Source of the DNA: Solimonas_A sp035476855
GTDB lineage: Bacteria; Pseudomonadota; Gammaproteobacteria; Nevskiales; Nevskiaceae
Direction of reading: 5' to 3'
Length of the DNA stretch: 12,066 nucleotides
NCBI GenBank assembly: GCA_035476855.1
Contig: DATILC010000231.1
Span: 1-12,066 of the forward strand
The notes beneath the pieces were generated by a model. It did no database searches, was not told the DNA's origin, and saw only the letters and a list, made by a program, of their open reading frames with translations. The position numbers and the translations under genes are program-made. Shown piece after piece: positions 1 through 4,929 of the stretch (its first letter is position 1; each line of letters begins with the position of its first letter).

Positions 1-46
1 AGCCCGATCCTCGCGTCAGGGCGGCCCGCCGTCAATCGCCCGTCCG

Positions 47-111
47 GTAGGGTGCGCACCGCGCACCTTCAGGTCCGACAAGCATGGCCACGCGTGCGCG
101 ATGCGCACCCT
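47..111. repeat. REP pair (GTAG-headed inverted palindromes) split by the IS110 insertion
   Basis: Two palindromic units face each other. Unit 1 has the head GTAG followed by GGTGCGC-ACC-GCGCACC (51-67), a perfect 7-bp stem. Unit 2 (91-111) has GTGCGC-GAT-GCGCAC (94-99/103-108) followed by CCT. The two bases that complete its tail, AC, lie at 1343-1344, on the other side of the insertion sequence. Once rejoined, GCGCACCCTAC is the exact reverse complement of GTAGGGTGCGC at 47-57, so the ancestral site was a symmetric REP doublet about 67 bp long. This resembles the GTAG-type REPs known in Stenotrophomonas and relatives. Bases 1-46 show nothing I recognise. Confidence 0.8.
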
Positions 112-113
112 TG

Positions 114-119
114 TATCTT
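114..119 (+). promoter_or_regulatory. -10 half of the circle-junction promoter
   Basis: TATCTT (4 of 6 to TATAAT) lies three bases inside the left end. In the integrated element the place for its -35 is occupied by REP sequence with no -35-like hexamer. When the ends are joined through one CT core, TTGATC from the right end sits exactly 17 bp upstream. The predicted start, about 7 bases downstream, falls at the foot of the 5' stem-loop of the bridge RNA. Confidence 0.65.
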
Positions 120-153
120 AGTCGCCGTGCCTGTCACGCGAGCAGGCACACGG

Positions 154-217
154 CAAGGCGGGGAAACTGTGCGCACCCTGAGGCTTCGAGCCTGCGGCGT
201 AGATCAGCCCCGCCTTG
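154..217 (+). other. Bridge RNA target-binding loop
   Basis: The outer stem CAAGGCGGGG/CCCCGCCTTG (154-163/208-217) is perfect. Just inside, the left target guide TGCGCACCCT (170-179) is identical to target bases 102-111, including the CT core. An internal hairpin AGGCT-TCG-AGCCT (181-193) separates it from the right target guide GCGTAG (197-202), which is the reverse complement of CTACGC at 1341-1346, again including the core. Together, 10 bases on the left and 6 on the right of the real insertion site are specified, in the IS621 order of stem, left guide, hairpin, right guide, stem. Confidence 0.88.
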
Positions 218-236
218 TCCCTTAGCGCCACCATGA

Positions 237-296
237 TGCTGGACGGTATTCCAAGACCCGGGACTTTCCCGTGAGTCTGCATGCACAAGGACAGCA
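237..296 (+). other. Bridge RNA donor-binding loop
   Basis: The closing stem is TGCTG/CAGCA (237-241/292-296). The left donor guide GACGGTAT (242-249) is identical to the last 8 bases of the element before its right core (1333-1340). The right donor guide contains ACAAG (285-289), the reverse complement of CTTGT at 110-114 (core plus the first three bases of the left end). Between them is a hairpin, 254-278. After the left guide the RNA reads TC rather than the CT core, so the donor core is matched only on the right-guide side. Confidence 0.82.
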
Positions 297-335
297 GGCC
301 TATCGGCGCGCTCGCGGTACACGCGGAGAGTGATC

Positions 336-1325
336 TTGATTGTCCTGGGAATCGACGTAGCCAAAGCCAAGCTGGACGCCGCGCTGTGGATCGCGGCGAC
401 GCGCAAGTGGTATGCCTGCAAGGTAGACAACGACGGGGCTGGCATCCACAAGCTGCTGACCTGGATGGCGGCCAAGTCCGGTCGGCCAGTCGGCGATATC
501 TGCGTGGTACTCGAAGCCACTGGGGTGTATCACGAAGCTGCGGCGCAGGCCCTGCACGATGCAGGCTGCAAAGTGGTCATTGCCAACCCCAAGCGGGCTC
601 GGGATTTTGCCAAAGGCCTGGGTCTGCTGAGCAAGACCGACACGATCGATGCTCGTGCCCTGGCGCGCTATGGCGAGCTGGGCGAGGCCCAGGCGTGGCA
701 ACCACCGCCCCCTGAGGTGCGCATGCTGCGCGCCCTGCTGGCGCGCCTGGCGGCGGTAGAGGAAGATCTGCGCCGCGAGGAGAACCGCTGGGAGAAAGCG
801 CAAATCTCCGACACACCGGAAATCGTCCGCGACTCGCTGCAGCGCAGCCTGGAAACCTTGCACCTGGAGCGCAAGCGACTGCGCCGGGCCATCGACGATC
901 ATCACGACCAGCATCCAGGCCTCAAGGCCGAACGCGAGTTGCTGATGACCATCCCCGCCGTGGGTAAGGCTTCGGCGGATCAACTGCTGTGTCTGCTCAG
1001 GGGGCGAACCCTTGGCAGTGCGCGTCAGGCGGCGGCACTCAGCGGCTTGGTACCGGTCGAATACACCTCAGGCACCAGCGTCCGCGGCAGGCCGAGGCTA
1101 TCCAAGCAGGGCAACCCCAAGCTCAGGGCCGTGCTCTACATGGCCAGCATCGTGGCCCTGAAGCACAACCCTGAACTGCGCGCCATCTACGACCGCCTCG
1201 TCGCCAGCGGCAAGGTAAAAATGGCGGCCTTGGGCGCGCTCATGCGCCACATCGTCCATATCGCCTTCGGCATGCTCAAACACCAGCAGCCTTACAATCC
1301 AAAGCTCGTCTCAAAAAAAGCTTGA
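336..1325 (+). CDS. IS110-family transposase (DEDD/serine recombinase)
   Basis: This is a 329-aa RNA-guided recombinase that excises and inserts the element together with the bridge RNA. The N-terminal RuvC-like DEDD domain shows the acidic residues D7 (GIDVAK), E60 (LEATGVY), D102 and D105 (KTDTIDARAL). The spacing is nearly that of IS621 (E60, D102, D105). A helical/coiled segment follows at about 125-185. The C-terminal Tnp domain begins near IPAVGKASA (206) and carries SGTSVRGRPRLSKQGNP, where S245 or S248 should be the catalytic serine. I chose TTG at 336 because GGAG at 325-328 lies 7 bases before it; GTG at 330 (331 aa) leaves only one base. The frame is intact, and codon use is slightly less GC-biased than the neighbours, as expected for a mobile gene. 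Confidence 0.93.
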   Translation: MIVLGIDVAKAKLDAALWIAATRKWYACKVDNDGAGIHKLLTWMAAKSGRPVGDICVVLEATGVYHEAAAQALHDAGCKVVIANPKRARDFAKGLGLLSKTDTIDARALARYGELGEAQAWQPPPPEVRMLRALLARLAAVEEDLRREENRWEKAQISDTPEIVRDSLQRSLETLHLERKRLRRAIDDHHDQHPGLKAERELLMTIPAVGKASADQLLCLLRGRTLGSARQAAALSGLVPVEYTSGTSVRGRPRLSKQGNPKLRAVLYMASIVALKHNPELRAIYDRLVASGKVKMAALGALMRHIVHIAFGMLKHQQPYNPKLVSKKA

Positions 1326-1327
1326 TC
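1322..1327 (+). promoter_or_regulatory. -35 half of the circle-junction promoter
   Basis: TTGATC (4 of 6 to TTGACA) overlaps the transposase stop codon TGA at 1323-1325. From it to the right core are 13 bases, and with the CT core and the first two left-end bases this makes a 17-bp spacer to TATCTT. An outward -35 in the right end paired with an inward -10 in the left end would switch on bridge RNA and transposase transcription in the excised circle. The same logic was reported for IS621. Confidence 0.65.
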
Positions 1328-1355
1328 AAGCAGACGGTATCTACGCGCCTAAGTG

Positions 1356-1382
1356 AAAAAGCCCCGCGTTTGCGGGGCTTTT
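1356..1382. terminator. Bidirectional intrinsic terminator (fbp / IS flank)
   Basis: A perfect stem GCCCCGC/GCGGGGC (1361-1367/1372-1378) is flanked by AAAAA at 1356-1360 and TTTT at 1379-1382. The hairpin therefore has a T-run on either strand. It lies 16 bases after the fbp stop on the minus strand and can also stop transposase transcripts leaving the element. The IS inserted 14 bp from it without disturbing it. Confidence 0.88.
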
Positions 1383-1398
1383 GGGTTACAGCAGACGT

Positions 1399-2409
1399 TT
1401 ACTTCCCTGCAGCCTCGCAGTGGAAGCGCGTCGCGATCTCGACCTCGTTCTTCGAGCCGAGGAACACCGGCACGCGCTGGTGCAGCTGCGTCGGCTGCAC
1501 GTCGAGGATGCGCTGCAGGCCGGTGGTGGCGGCGCCGCCGGCCTGCTCGACGATGAAGCCCATCGGGTTGGCCTCGTACATCAGGCGCAGCTTGCCCGGC
1601 TTGGACGGATCCTTCAGGTCCTTCGGGTAGATGAAGATGCCGCCGCGGGTGAGGATGCGATGCACGTCGGCGACCATCGAGGCGACCCAGCGCATGTTGA
1701 AGTCCTTGCCGCGCGGACCGGTCTTGCCCTTGAGCAGTTCGTCGATGTAGCACTGCATCGGCCGCTCCCAGTGGCGCTGGTTGGACATGTTGATCGCGAA
1801 TTCCTTGGTGTCTTCCGGAATCTTCATGTCGCGCTCGGTCAGCAGGAAGCTGCCCAGCTCACGGTCCAGCGTGAACTCGTGCGTGCCGTTGCCGACCGTG
1901 ATCACCAGCAGCGTGCTGGGGCCGTAGACGGTGTAGCCGGCGGCGACCTGCGACTTGCCCGGCTGCAGGAAGTGCTCGGTCTCGGGATCGGTGACGCCAT
2001 CCGGGCAGTGCAGCACCGAGAAGATGGTGCCGACGCTGATGTTGACGTCGATGTTCGACGAGCCGTCCAGCGGATCGTAGAGCAGCAGGTAGTTGCCCTT
2101 GGGATAGACGTTGGGAATCTTGACCGGCTCGTCCATCTCCTCGGAGGCGCAGCCGGCGAGGTGGCCGCCCCACTCGTTGGCCTCGAGCAGGATCTCGTTG
2201 GACAGCACGTCGAGCTTCTTCTGCGCCTCGCCCTGGATGTTGCCGGTGCCGGCGTCGCCAAGGATGCCGCCGAGGGCGCCCTTGCCGATGGCGTGGGAAA
2301 TGCTCTTGCAGGCGCGGGCGACGACCTCGATCAGCAGGCGCAGGTCGGCGTTGATGCGCCCCGCACGCTGCTCTTCGATCAGGTATCGCGTCAGGGAAAT
2401 CGGTTTCAT
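1399..2409 (-). CDS. fbp: Class I fructose-1,6-bisphosphatase
   Basis: This cytoplasmic, metal-dependent enzyme of gluconeogenesis hydrolyses fructose 1,6-bisphosphate to fructose 6-phosphate. The product is 336 aa, the usual class I length. The metal-binding region ASEE (88-91) and the signature YDPLDGSSNIDVNISVGTIF (111-130) are present, with D112 and D115 as ligands. Further on are NMRWVASMVADVHR (238-251), GGIFIYP (256-262) and LMYEANPMGFIVEQAGG (276-292), in which E279 is the last metal ligand. The start is MKPISLTRYLIEEQ; the same frame stays open a further 630 bases upstream, but that part is antisense to the dehydrogenase gene and is not protein-like. No strong Shine-Dalgarno is visible. 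It is divergent from the plus-strand dehydrogenase with 60 bases between starts. Confidence 0.97.
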   Translation of the reverse strand: MKPISLTRYLIEEQRAGRINADLRLLIEVVARACKSISHAIGKGALGGILGDAGTGNIQGEAQKKLDVLSNEILLEANEWGGHLAGCASEEMDEPVKIPNVYPKGNYLLLYDPLDGSSNIDVNISVGTIFSVLHCPDGVTDPETEHFLQPGKSQVAAGYTVYGPSTLLVITVGNGTHEFTLDRELGSFLLTERDMKIPEDTKEFAINMSNQRHWERPMQCYIDELLKGKTGPRGKDFNMRWVASMVADVHRILTRGGIFIYPKDLKDPSKPGKLRLMYEANPMGFIVEQAGGAATTGLQRILDVQPTQLHQRVPVFLGSKNEVEIATRFHCEAAGK

Positions 2410-2438
2410 GCGACGGGTCCGGGGTGGTGAAGCCGCGC

Positions 2439-2444
2439 ATTTTA
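2439..2444 (-). promoter_or_regulatory. Possible -10 of the fbp promoter
   Basis: On the minus strand TGTAAAAT gives a TAAAAT hexamer (5 of 6 to TATAAT) about 30 bases before the fbp start, in the only AT-rich patch of the 60-base divergent spacer. No convincing -35 lies 16-18 bases further up, so this is a weak call. Confidence 0.35.
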
Positions 2445-2469
2445 CAGCGCCTGAAGGCATCATTCGCGG

Positions 2470-3723
2470 ATGAATGCCCGCAAGCCCGATGTTCTGATCC
2501 TCGGCGGCGGGGTGATTGGCTTGGTTTGTGCCCTGAACCTGCTGCGCGCAGGCCGCAGCGTCACCGTCCTGGAGCGCAAGACCGTGGGTGCCGGCAGCTC
2601 GCACGGCAACTGCGGCACGATCACCCCCAGCCACGCCCCGCCCCTGTCCGCCCCCGGTGTGATCCAGCTGGCGCTGAAGTGGATGAGCCAGGCCGATGCT
2701 CCGCTCTACGTCCGCCCGCGCCTGGACTGGCGCCTGCTGGGCTGGCTGACCCGCTTCGCCGCCCGCGCCAACCCCACCGACTTCCGCAACGGCCTGCGCG
2801 CCAAGGCCCTGCTGCTGAACCGCTCGCGGGCCCTGCTGGAGCAGCTGGTGCGCGACGAGGGCCTGGCCTGCGAGTTCACCACCGGCGGCACCATGTACGT
2901 GTTCCGCGACGCGCGGGGCCTGGAACAGGCCAGCCGCCTGCTGGGCCCGGTACGCGGCGAGGGCATCGAGATCCGCGAACTCGACGGCGCCGCGACGCGC
3001 CAGCTTGAACCGGCGCTCAACGACAGCATCGTCGGCGGCCATTACTACCCCAATGACGCCTCACTGCGGCCGGAACGCTACGTCGCGGAACTGGCCCGCG
3101 TGGTGCGGTCACTGGGCGGGCAGATCCTCGAGAGCACCGAGGTCCTCGGCTTCGAACGCGAGGGCGGCCGGATCAGCGGCGTGCTGACCGCGCAGGGTCG
3201 CCTGTCCGCGCGGGAGATCGTCATGGCCCTCGGCGCCTGGTCGCCGCTGATGGCACGCCAGCTCGGCCTGGAACTGCCGATCCAGCCGGGCAAGGGCTAC
3301 TCGATCACCACCAGCAACCCGAAACTGTGGCCGCGGGTGCCGATGGTGCTGAAGGAGCGCAGCGTCTGCGTCACCGGCTGGAACAGCGGCTACCGCCTCG
3401 GCAGCACCATGGAATTCTCCGGCTACGACGAGACCCTCAACCGCGTGCGGCTGGATGCGCTGAAGCGCGCCGCGGTCGAGTACCTGCGCGAGCCCTGGGG
3501 TGAAACCACGGTCGAGGAATGGTTCGGCTGGCGGCCGATGGTCTACGACGACCTGCCCCTGATCGGCCGCGCGCCGAAGCTGGACAACCTCTGGCTGGCC
3601 ACCGGCCACGGCATGCTCGGCGTGACCCTGTCCGCGGTCACCGGCCGGCTGCTGTCGGAACTGCTGACCGGCACCGACCCCTGTGTCGACCCGTCCCTGG
3701 TCGACCCCGCCCGCTTCTCCTGA
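2470..3723 (+). CDS. FAD-dependent D-amino-acid dehydrogenase-like oxidoreductase (DadA/DAO superfamily)
   Basis: The predicted 417-aa flavoprotein of the DAO fold would oxidise an amino or imino acid such as a D-amino acid, with electrons probably passed to the respiratory chain. The N-terminal dinucleotide-binding fold is clear: VLILGGGVIGLVCALNLL (8-25) with GGGVIG, and the acidic E35 ending the second strand. Next come SSHGNCGTITPSHAPPLSAPG (43-63), typical of DadA-like proteins, and the C-terminal FAD-contact region WFGWRPMVYDDLPLIGR followed by GHGMLGVTLS. Family length is about 415-435 aa. Substrate cannot be assigned: DadA proper, D-hydroxyproline dehydrogenase and related enzymes look alike. 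The Shine-Dalgarno before ATG 2470 is weak. The thioesterase gene starts 8 bases after the stop, so the two are probably one transcript. Confidence 0.88.
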   Translation: MNARKPDVLILGGGVIGLVCALNLLRAGRSVTVLERKTVGAGSSHGNCGTITPSHAPPLSAPGVIQLALKWMSQADAPLYVRPRLDWRLLGWLTRFAARANPTDFRNGLRAKALLLNRSRALLEQLVRDEGLACEFTTGGTMYVFRDARGLEQASRLLGPVRGEGIEIRELDGAATRQLEPALNDSIVGGHYYPNDASLRPERYVAELARVVRSLGGQILESTEVLGFEREGGRISGVLTAQGRLSAREIVMALGAWSPLMARQLGLELPIQPGKGYSITTSNPKLWPRVPMVLKERSVCVTGWNSGYRLGSTMEFSGYDETLNRVRLDALKRAAVEYLREPWGETTVEEWFGWRPMVYDDLPLIGRAPKLDNLWLATGHGMLGVTLSAVTGRLLSELLTGTDPCVDPSLVDPARFS

Positions 3724-3731
3724 GGTCCGCC

Positions 3732-4187
3732 ATGAACGCGATCAACCCGAAGTACGTCGAAGCGCTGCTGCAGATGGTCAACACGGCCGCCTTCCCCAGC
3801 CACATCGCCTTCCGCCTCGCCGCCATCGACCATGACAGCTGCCGCGTCGAGCTGGACATCCTGCCGCAGCATTTCCAGCCCTTCGGCATCGTCCATGGCG
3901 GCGTGCTGGCGACGCTGATCGACACCGCCACTTTCTGGGCCGGCTTCATGCGCCTGCCGCAGGACGCAGGGCTGGTCAACGTCGACCTCAAGCTCAACTA
4001 CCTCAAGCCCGCCGTCTCCGGGAAGCTGGTCGCAGAGGGCCGATGCCTGCGTCCGGGCCGGCAGATCAGCTACACCGAGGCCTATGTGCGCGACGAGGCC
4101 GGCGAGCTGCTGGCGCATGGCACCTCGACCCTGATGGTACTGCCGGGCAAGGGCCTGAAGATCGACGCGCCGAAGTTTCTGGACTGA
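3732..4187 (+). CDS. PaaI-family hotdog thioesterase
   Basis: A 151-aa single hotdog domain that probably hydrolyses an acyl-CoA or aryl-CoA thioester in the cytoplasm. The signature FGIVHGGVLATLIDTATFWA (51-70) matches the PaaI/YbgC-like core, with HGG followed by the D64 region on the central helix. The strand VNVDLKLNYLKPAVSGKLVAEGRCLRPGRQISYTEAYV (83-120) and a terminal HGTSTLMVL complete the fold. I start at ATG 3732, preceded by GAGG at 3722-3725 just at the upstream stop; the frame is open further upstream, but only within the dehydrogenase gene. Substrate unknown. Pairing with an amino-acid dehydrogenase could mean a shared catabolic route, but this is inference. Confidence 0.9.
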   Translation: MNAINPKYVEALLQMVNTAAFPSHIAFRLAAIDHDSCRVELDILPQHFQPFGIVHGGVLATLIDTATFWAGFMRLPQDAGLVNVDLKLNYLKPAVSGKLVAEGRCLRPGRQISYTEAYVRDEAGELLAHGTSTLMVLPGKGLKIDAPKFLD

Positions 4188-4198
4188 GCGCGTGTTGA

Positions 4199-4275
4199 TA
4201 GCCCGGCTTCGCGCAGCGAAGCCGGGAAGGGACTTGCAAGCCTGCTCCCGGCTTGCCTGCGGCAAACCGGGCTAC
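4199..4275. repeat. REP palindrome doublet (TAGCCCGG ... CCGGGCTA)
   Basis: Two adjacent hairpins lie between convergent genes. The first, CCCGGCTTCGC-GCA-GCGAAGCCGGG (4202-4226), is a perfect 11-bp stem. The second, CCCGGCTTGCC-TGC-GGCAAACCGGG (4247-4271), has one mismatch. The whole is bounded by TAGCCCGG (4199-4206) and its inverse CCGGGCTA (4267-4274). The TAG/CTA ends match GTAG-type REPs. It may also act as a weak terminator between the thioesterase and the minus-strand gene ending at 4281. It differs in sequence from the REP pair at 47-111, so there are at least two REP classes here. Confidence 0.75.
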
Positions 4276-4280
4276 GGGGA

Positions 4281-4658
4281 CTACTTCGCGCGCTTCGCCG
4301 TCGCCGCCTTCTTGCTTGCCGGCCGGCGAGCGGTTTGCGCGGCCGGTTTGCGCGGCGCCTTGGCCGGCTTGGCTTCCGCCTCGATGCGCTGGAACAACGT
4401 GTTCACCGCCGACTCGGCCGGTGTGCCCTTGACCCAGCCGCGGAAAGCCTTGACGCGATCTTCGTGGTCCATGATCCAGTGCAGCGCCGACTGCGCGGCG
4501 TGGTGACGCAGCGCCACCACCTCGTCCTCCGCGCGTTTCACCGCCGCCTTGGCGCGATCGCCCACGACCTGCGCCTTGGCGCCGAACTGCGAGAGTGTGA
4601 AGTTCAGCGATTCACCGGCTGTGCGCTTGCCGCTCGAACGGGGTTTCTTTGCAGCCAT
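4281..4658 (-). CDS. Small basic protein with Lys/Ala-rich histone-H1-like tail
   Basis: A 125-aa protein I cannot assign to a named family. It opens with a basic stretch (MAAKKPRSSGKR), then a predicted helical core of about residues 15-97, rich in alternating charge (GAKAQVVGDRAKAAVKRAEDEVVALRHH and later DHEDRVKAFRGWVKG). It ends in a low-complexity K/A/P/R tail (98-125, PAKAPRKPAAQT...SKKAATAKRAK) like those of AlgP and bacterial histone-H1-like proteins. The start at 4658 is supported by GGAG 8 bases upstream; upstream in-frame sequence is not protein-like. The tail suggests nucleic-acid or polyanion binding; a phasin-like role is another possibility. Both are guesses. Confidence 0.75.
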   Translation of the reverse strand: MAAKKPRSSGKRTAGESLNFTLSQFGAKAQVVGDRAKAAVKRAEDEVVALRHHAAQSALHWIMDHEDRVKAFRGWVKGTPAESAVNTLFQRIEAEAKPAKAPRKPAAQTARRPASKKAATAKRAK

Positions 4659-4726
4659 GGCCCATCTCCAGCTTGCAGGGGGAGACCGACCATACGCCCG
4701 CTGCGGCAGCGGTTCAAACCTCGCGA

Positions 4727-4915
4727 TCAGCCACGCAGCGTCTGCAGCTGCTGCAGCAGCTCGCGCCACACCGTGCCGTGCTCCTGCGCATGCTGCGCGG
4801 AAGACAGGCCATCGTGTGTCAGCGGGCGATGGGGCCCTTGCCCGCCTGGCGCTGAGAACCCCGGCAGTTGCCGGCAAGGTCCAGTCAAGCCAGCCCTGCG
4901 AGAAGCATGGGACAC
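4727..4915 (-). CDS. Doubtful 62-codon ORF
   Basis: A GTG-started frame lies in the 271-base gap between the basic-protein gene and the AlgJ-like gene. It is preceded by GGGGGAG four bases before the GTG. The first 30 codons are unconvincing and cross a CCGGCA/TGCCGG hairpin (4861-4874). The second half (LTHDGLSSAQHAQEHGTVWRELLQQLQ) looks like an ordinary amphipathic helix. It may be a small protein, the remnant of a longer gene, or chance. No homologue recognised. Confidence 0.25.
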   Translation of the reverse strand: MSHASRRAGLTGPCRQLPGFSAPGGQGPHRPLTHDGLSSAQHAQEHGTVWRELLQQLQTLRG

Positions 4916-4929
4916 TTTGCTCCCCCGGC

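Larger units (their letters stand above)
124..300 (+). ncRNA. IS110 bridge RNA (bispecific guide RNA)
   Basis: Three consecutive structured blocks are visible. (1) A 5' stem-loop pairs 124-133 with 143-154, ten pairs with one bulged A at 150. (2) A target-binding loop is closed by a perfect 10-bp stem, 154-163 with 208-217. (3) A donor-binding loop is closed by TGCTG/CAGCA (237-241/292-296), with an inner hairpin pairing 254-257 with 275-278 and 259-263 with 267-271. Both loops contain sequences matching the element's target and donor. In IS621 this RNA binds the transposase and pairs with target and donor DNA to direct recombination. The extent I infer, about 177 nt, is close to the IS621 RNA. 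The 5' end is placed from the junction promoter -10 at 114-119; the 3' end is approximate. The RNA lies wholly upstream of the transposase start. Confidence 0.88.
112..1342 (+). mobile_element. IS110-family insertion sequence (IS110/IS621 group)
   Basis: The element is about 1231 bp and is bounded by CT core dinucleotides at 110-111 and 1341-1342, one of which belongs to the target. There are no terminal inverted repeats and no longer target duplication, as expected of IS110 elements. The left end is long and noncoding (about 220 bp) and carries the bridge RNA; the right end is only 17 bases after the transposase stop. This layout fits the IS110 group rather than IS1111, whose RNA lies downstream of the transposase. 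Boundaries were set by three agreeing signals: the REP palindrome is restored when 112-1342 is removed, the joined ends (GACGGTAT-CT-TGTAT) match the guides in the donor loop, and the flanks match the target-loop guides. The joined ends also closely resemble what I recall of the IS621 donor sequence. The copy looks intact and potentially active. Confidence 0.9.

Noticed and set aside
112..1342. IS1111-type assignment with subterminal inverted repeats
   Set aside because: No subterminal inverted repeat is visible, the noncoding RNA region is upstream of the transposase, and the right end is only 17 bases.
1381..2430. A 349-codon plus-strand frame over fbp
   Set aside because: Antisense shadow of fbp; starts inside the terminator region and has no ribosome site.
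2410..3042. N-terminal extension of fbp to 547 codons
   Set aside because: The extra 211 codons are antisense to the FAD dehydrogenase, low in complexity, and absent from class I FBPases, which begin near the chosen ATG.
4861..4874. CCGGCA/TGCCGG hairpin as a terminator of the AlgJ-like gene
   Set aside because: Only six pairs with a two-base loop and no T-run downstream on the minus strand; too weak to call.
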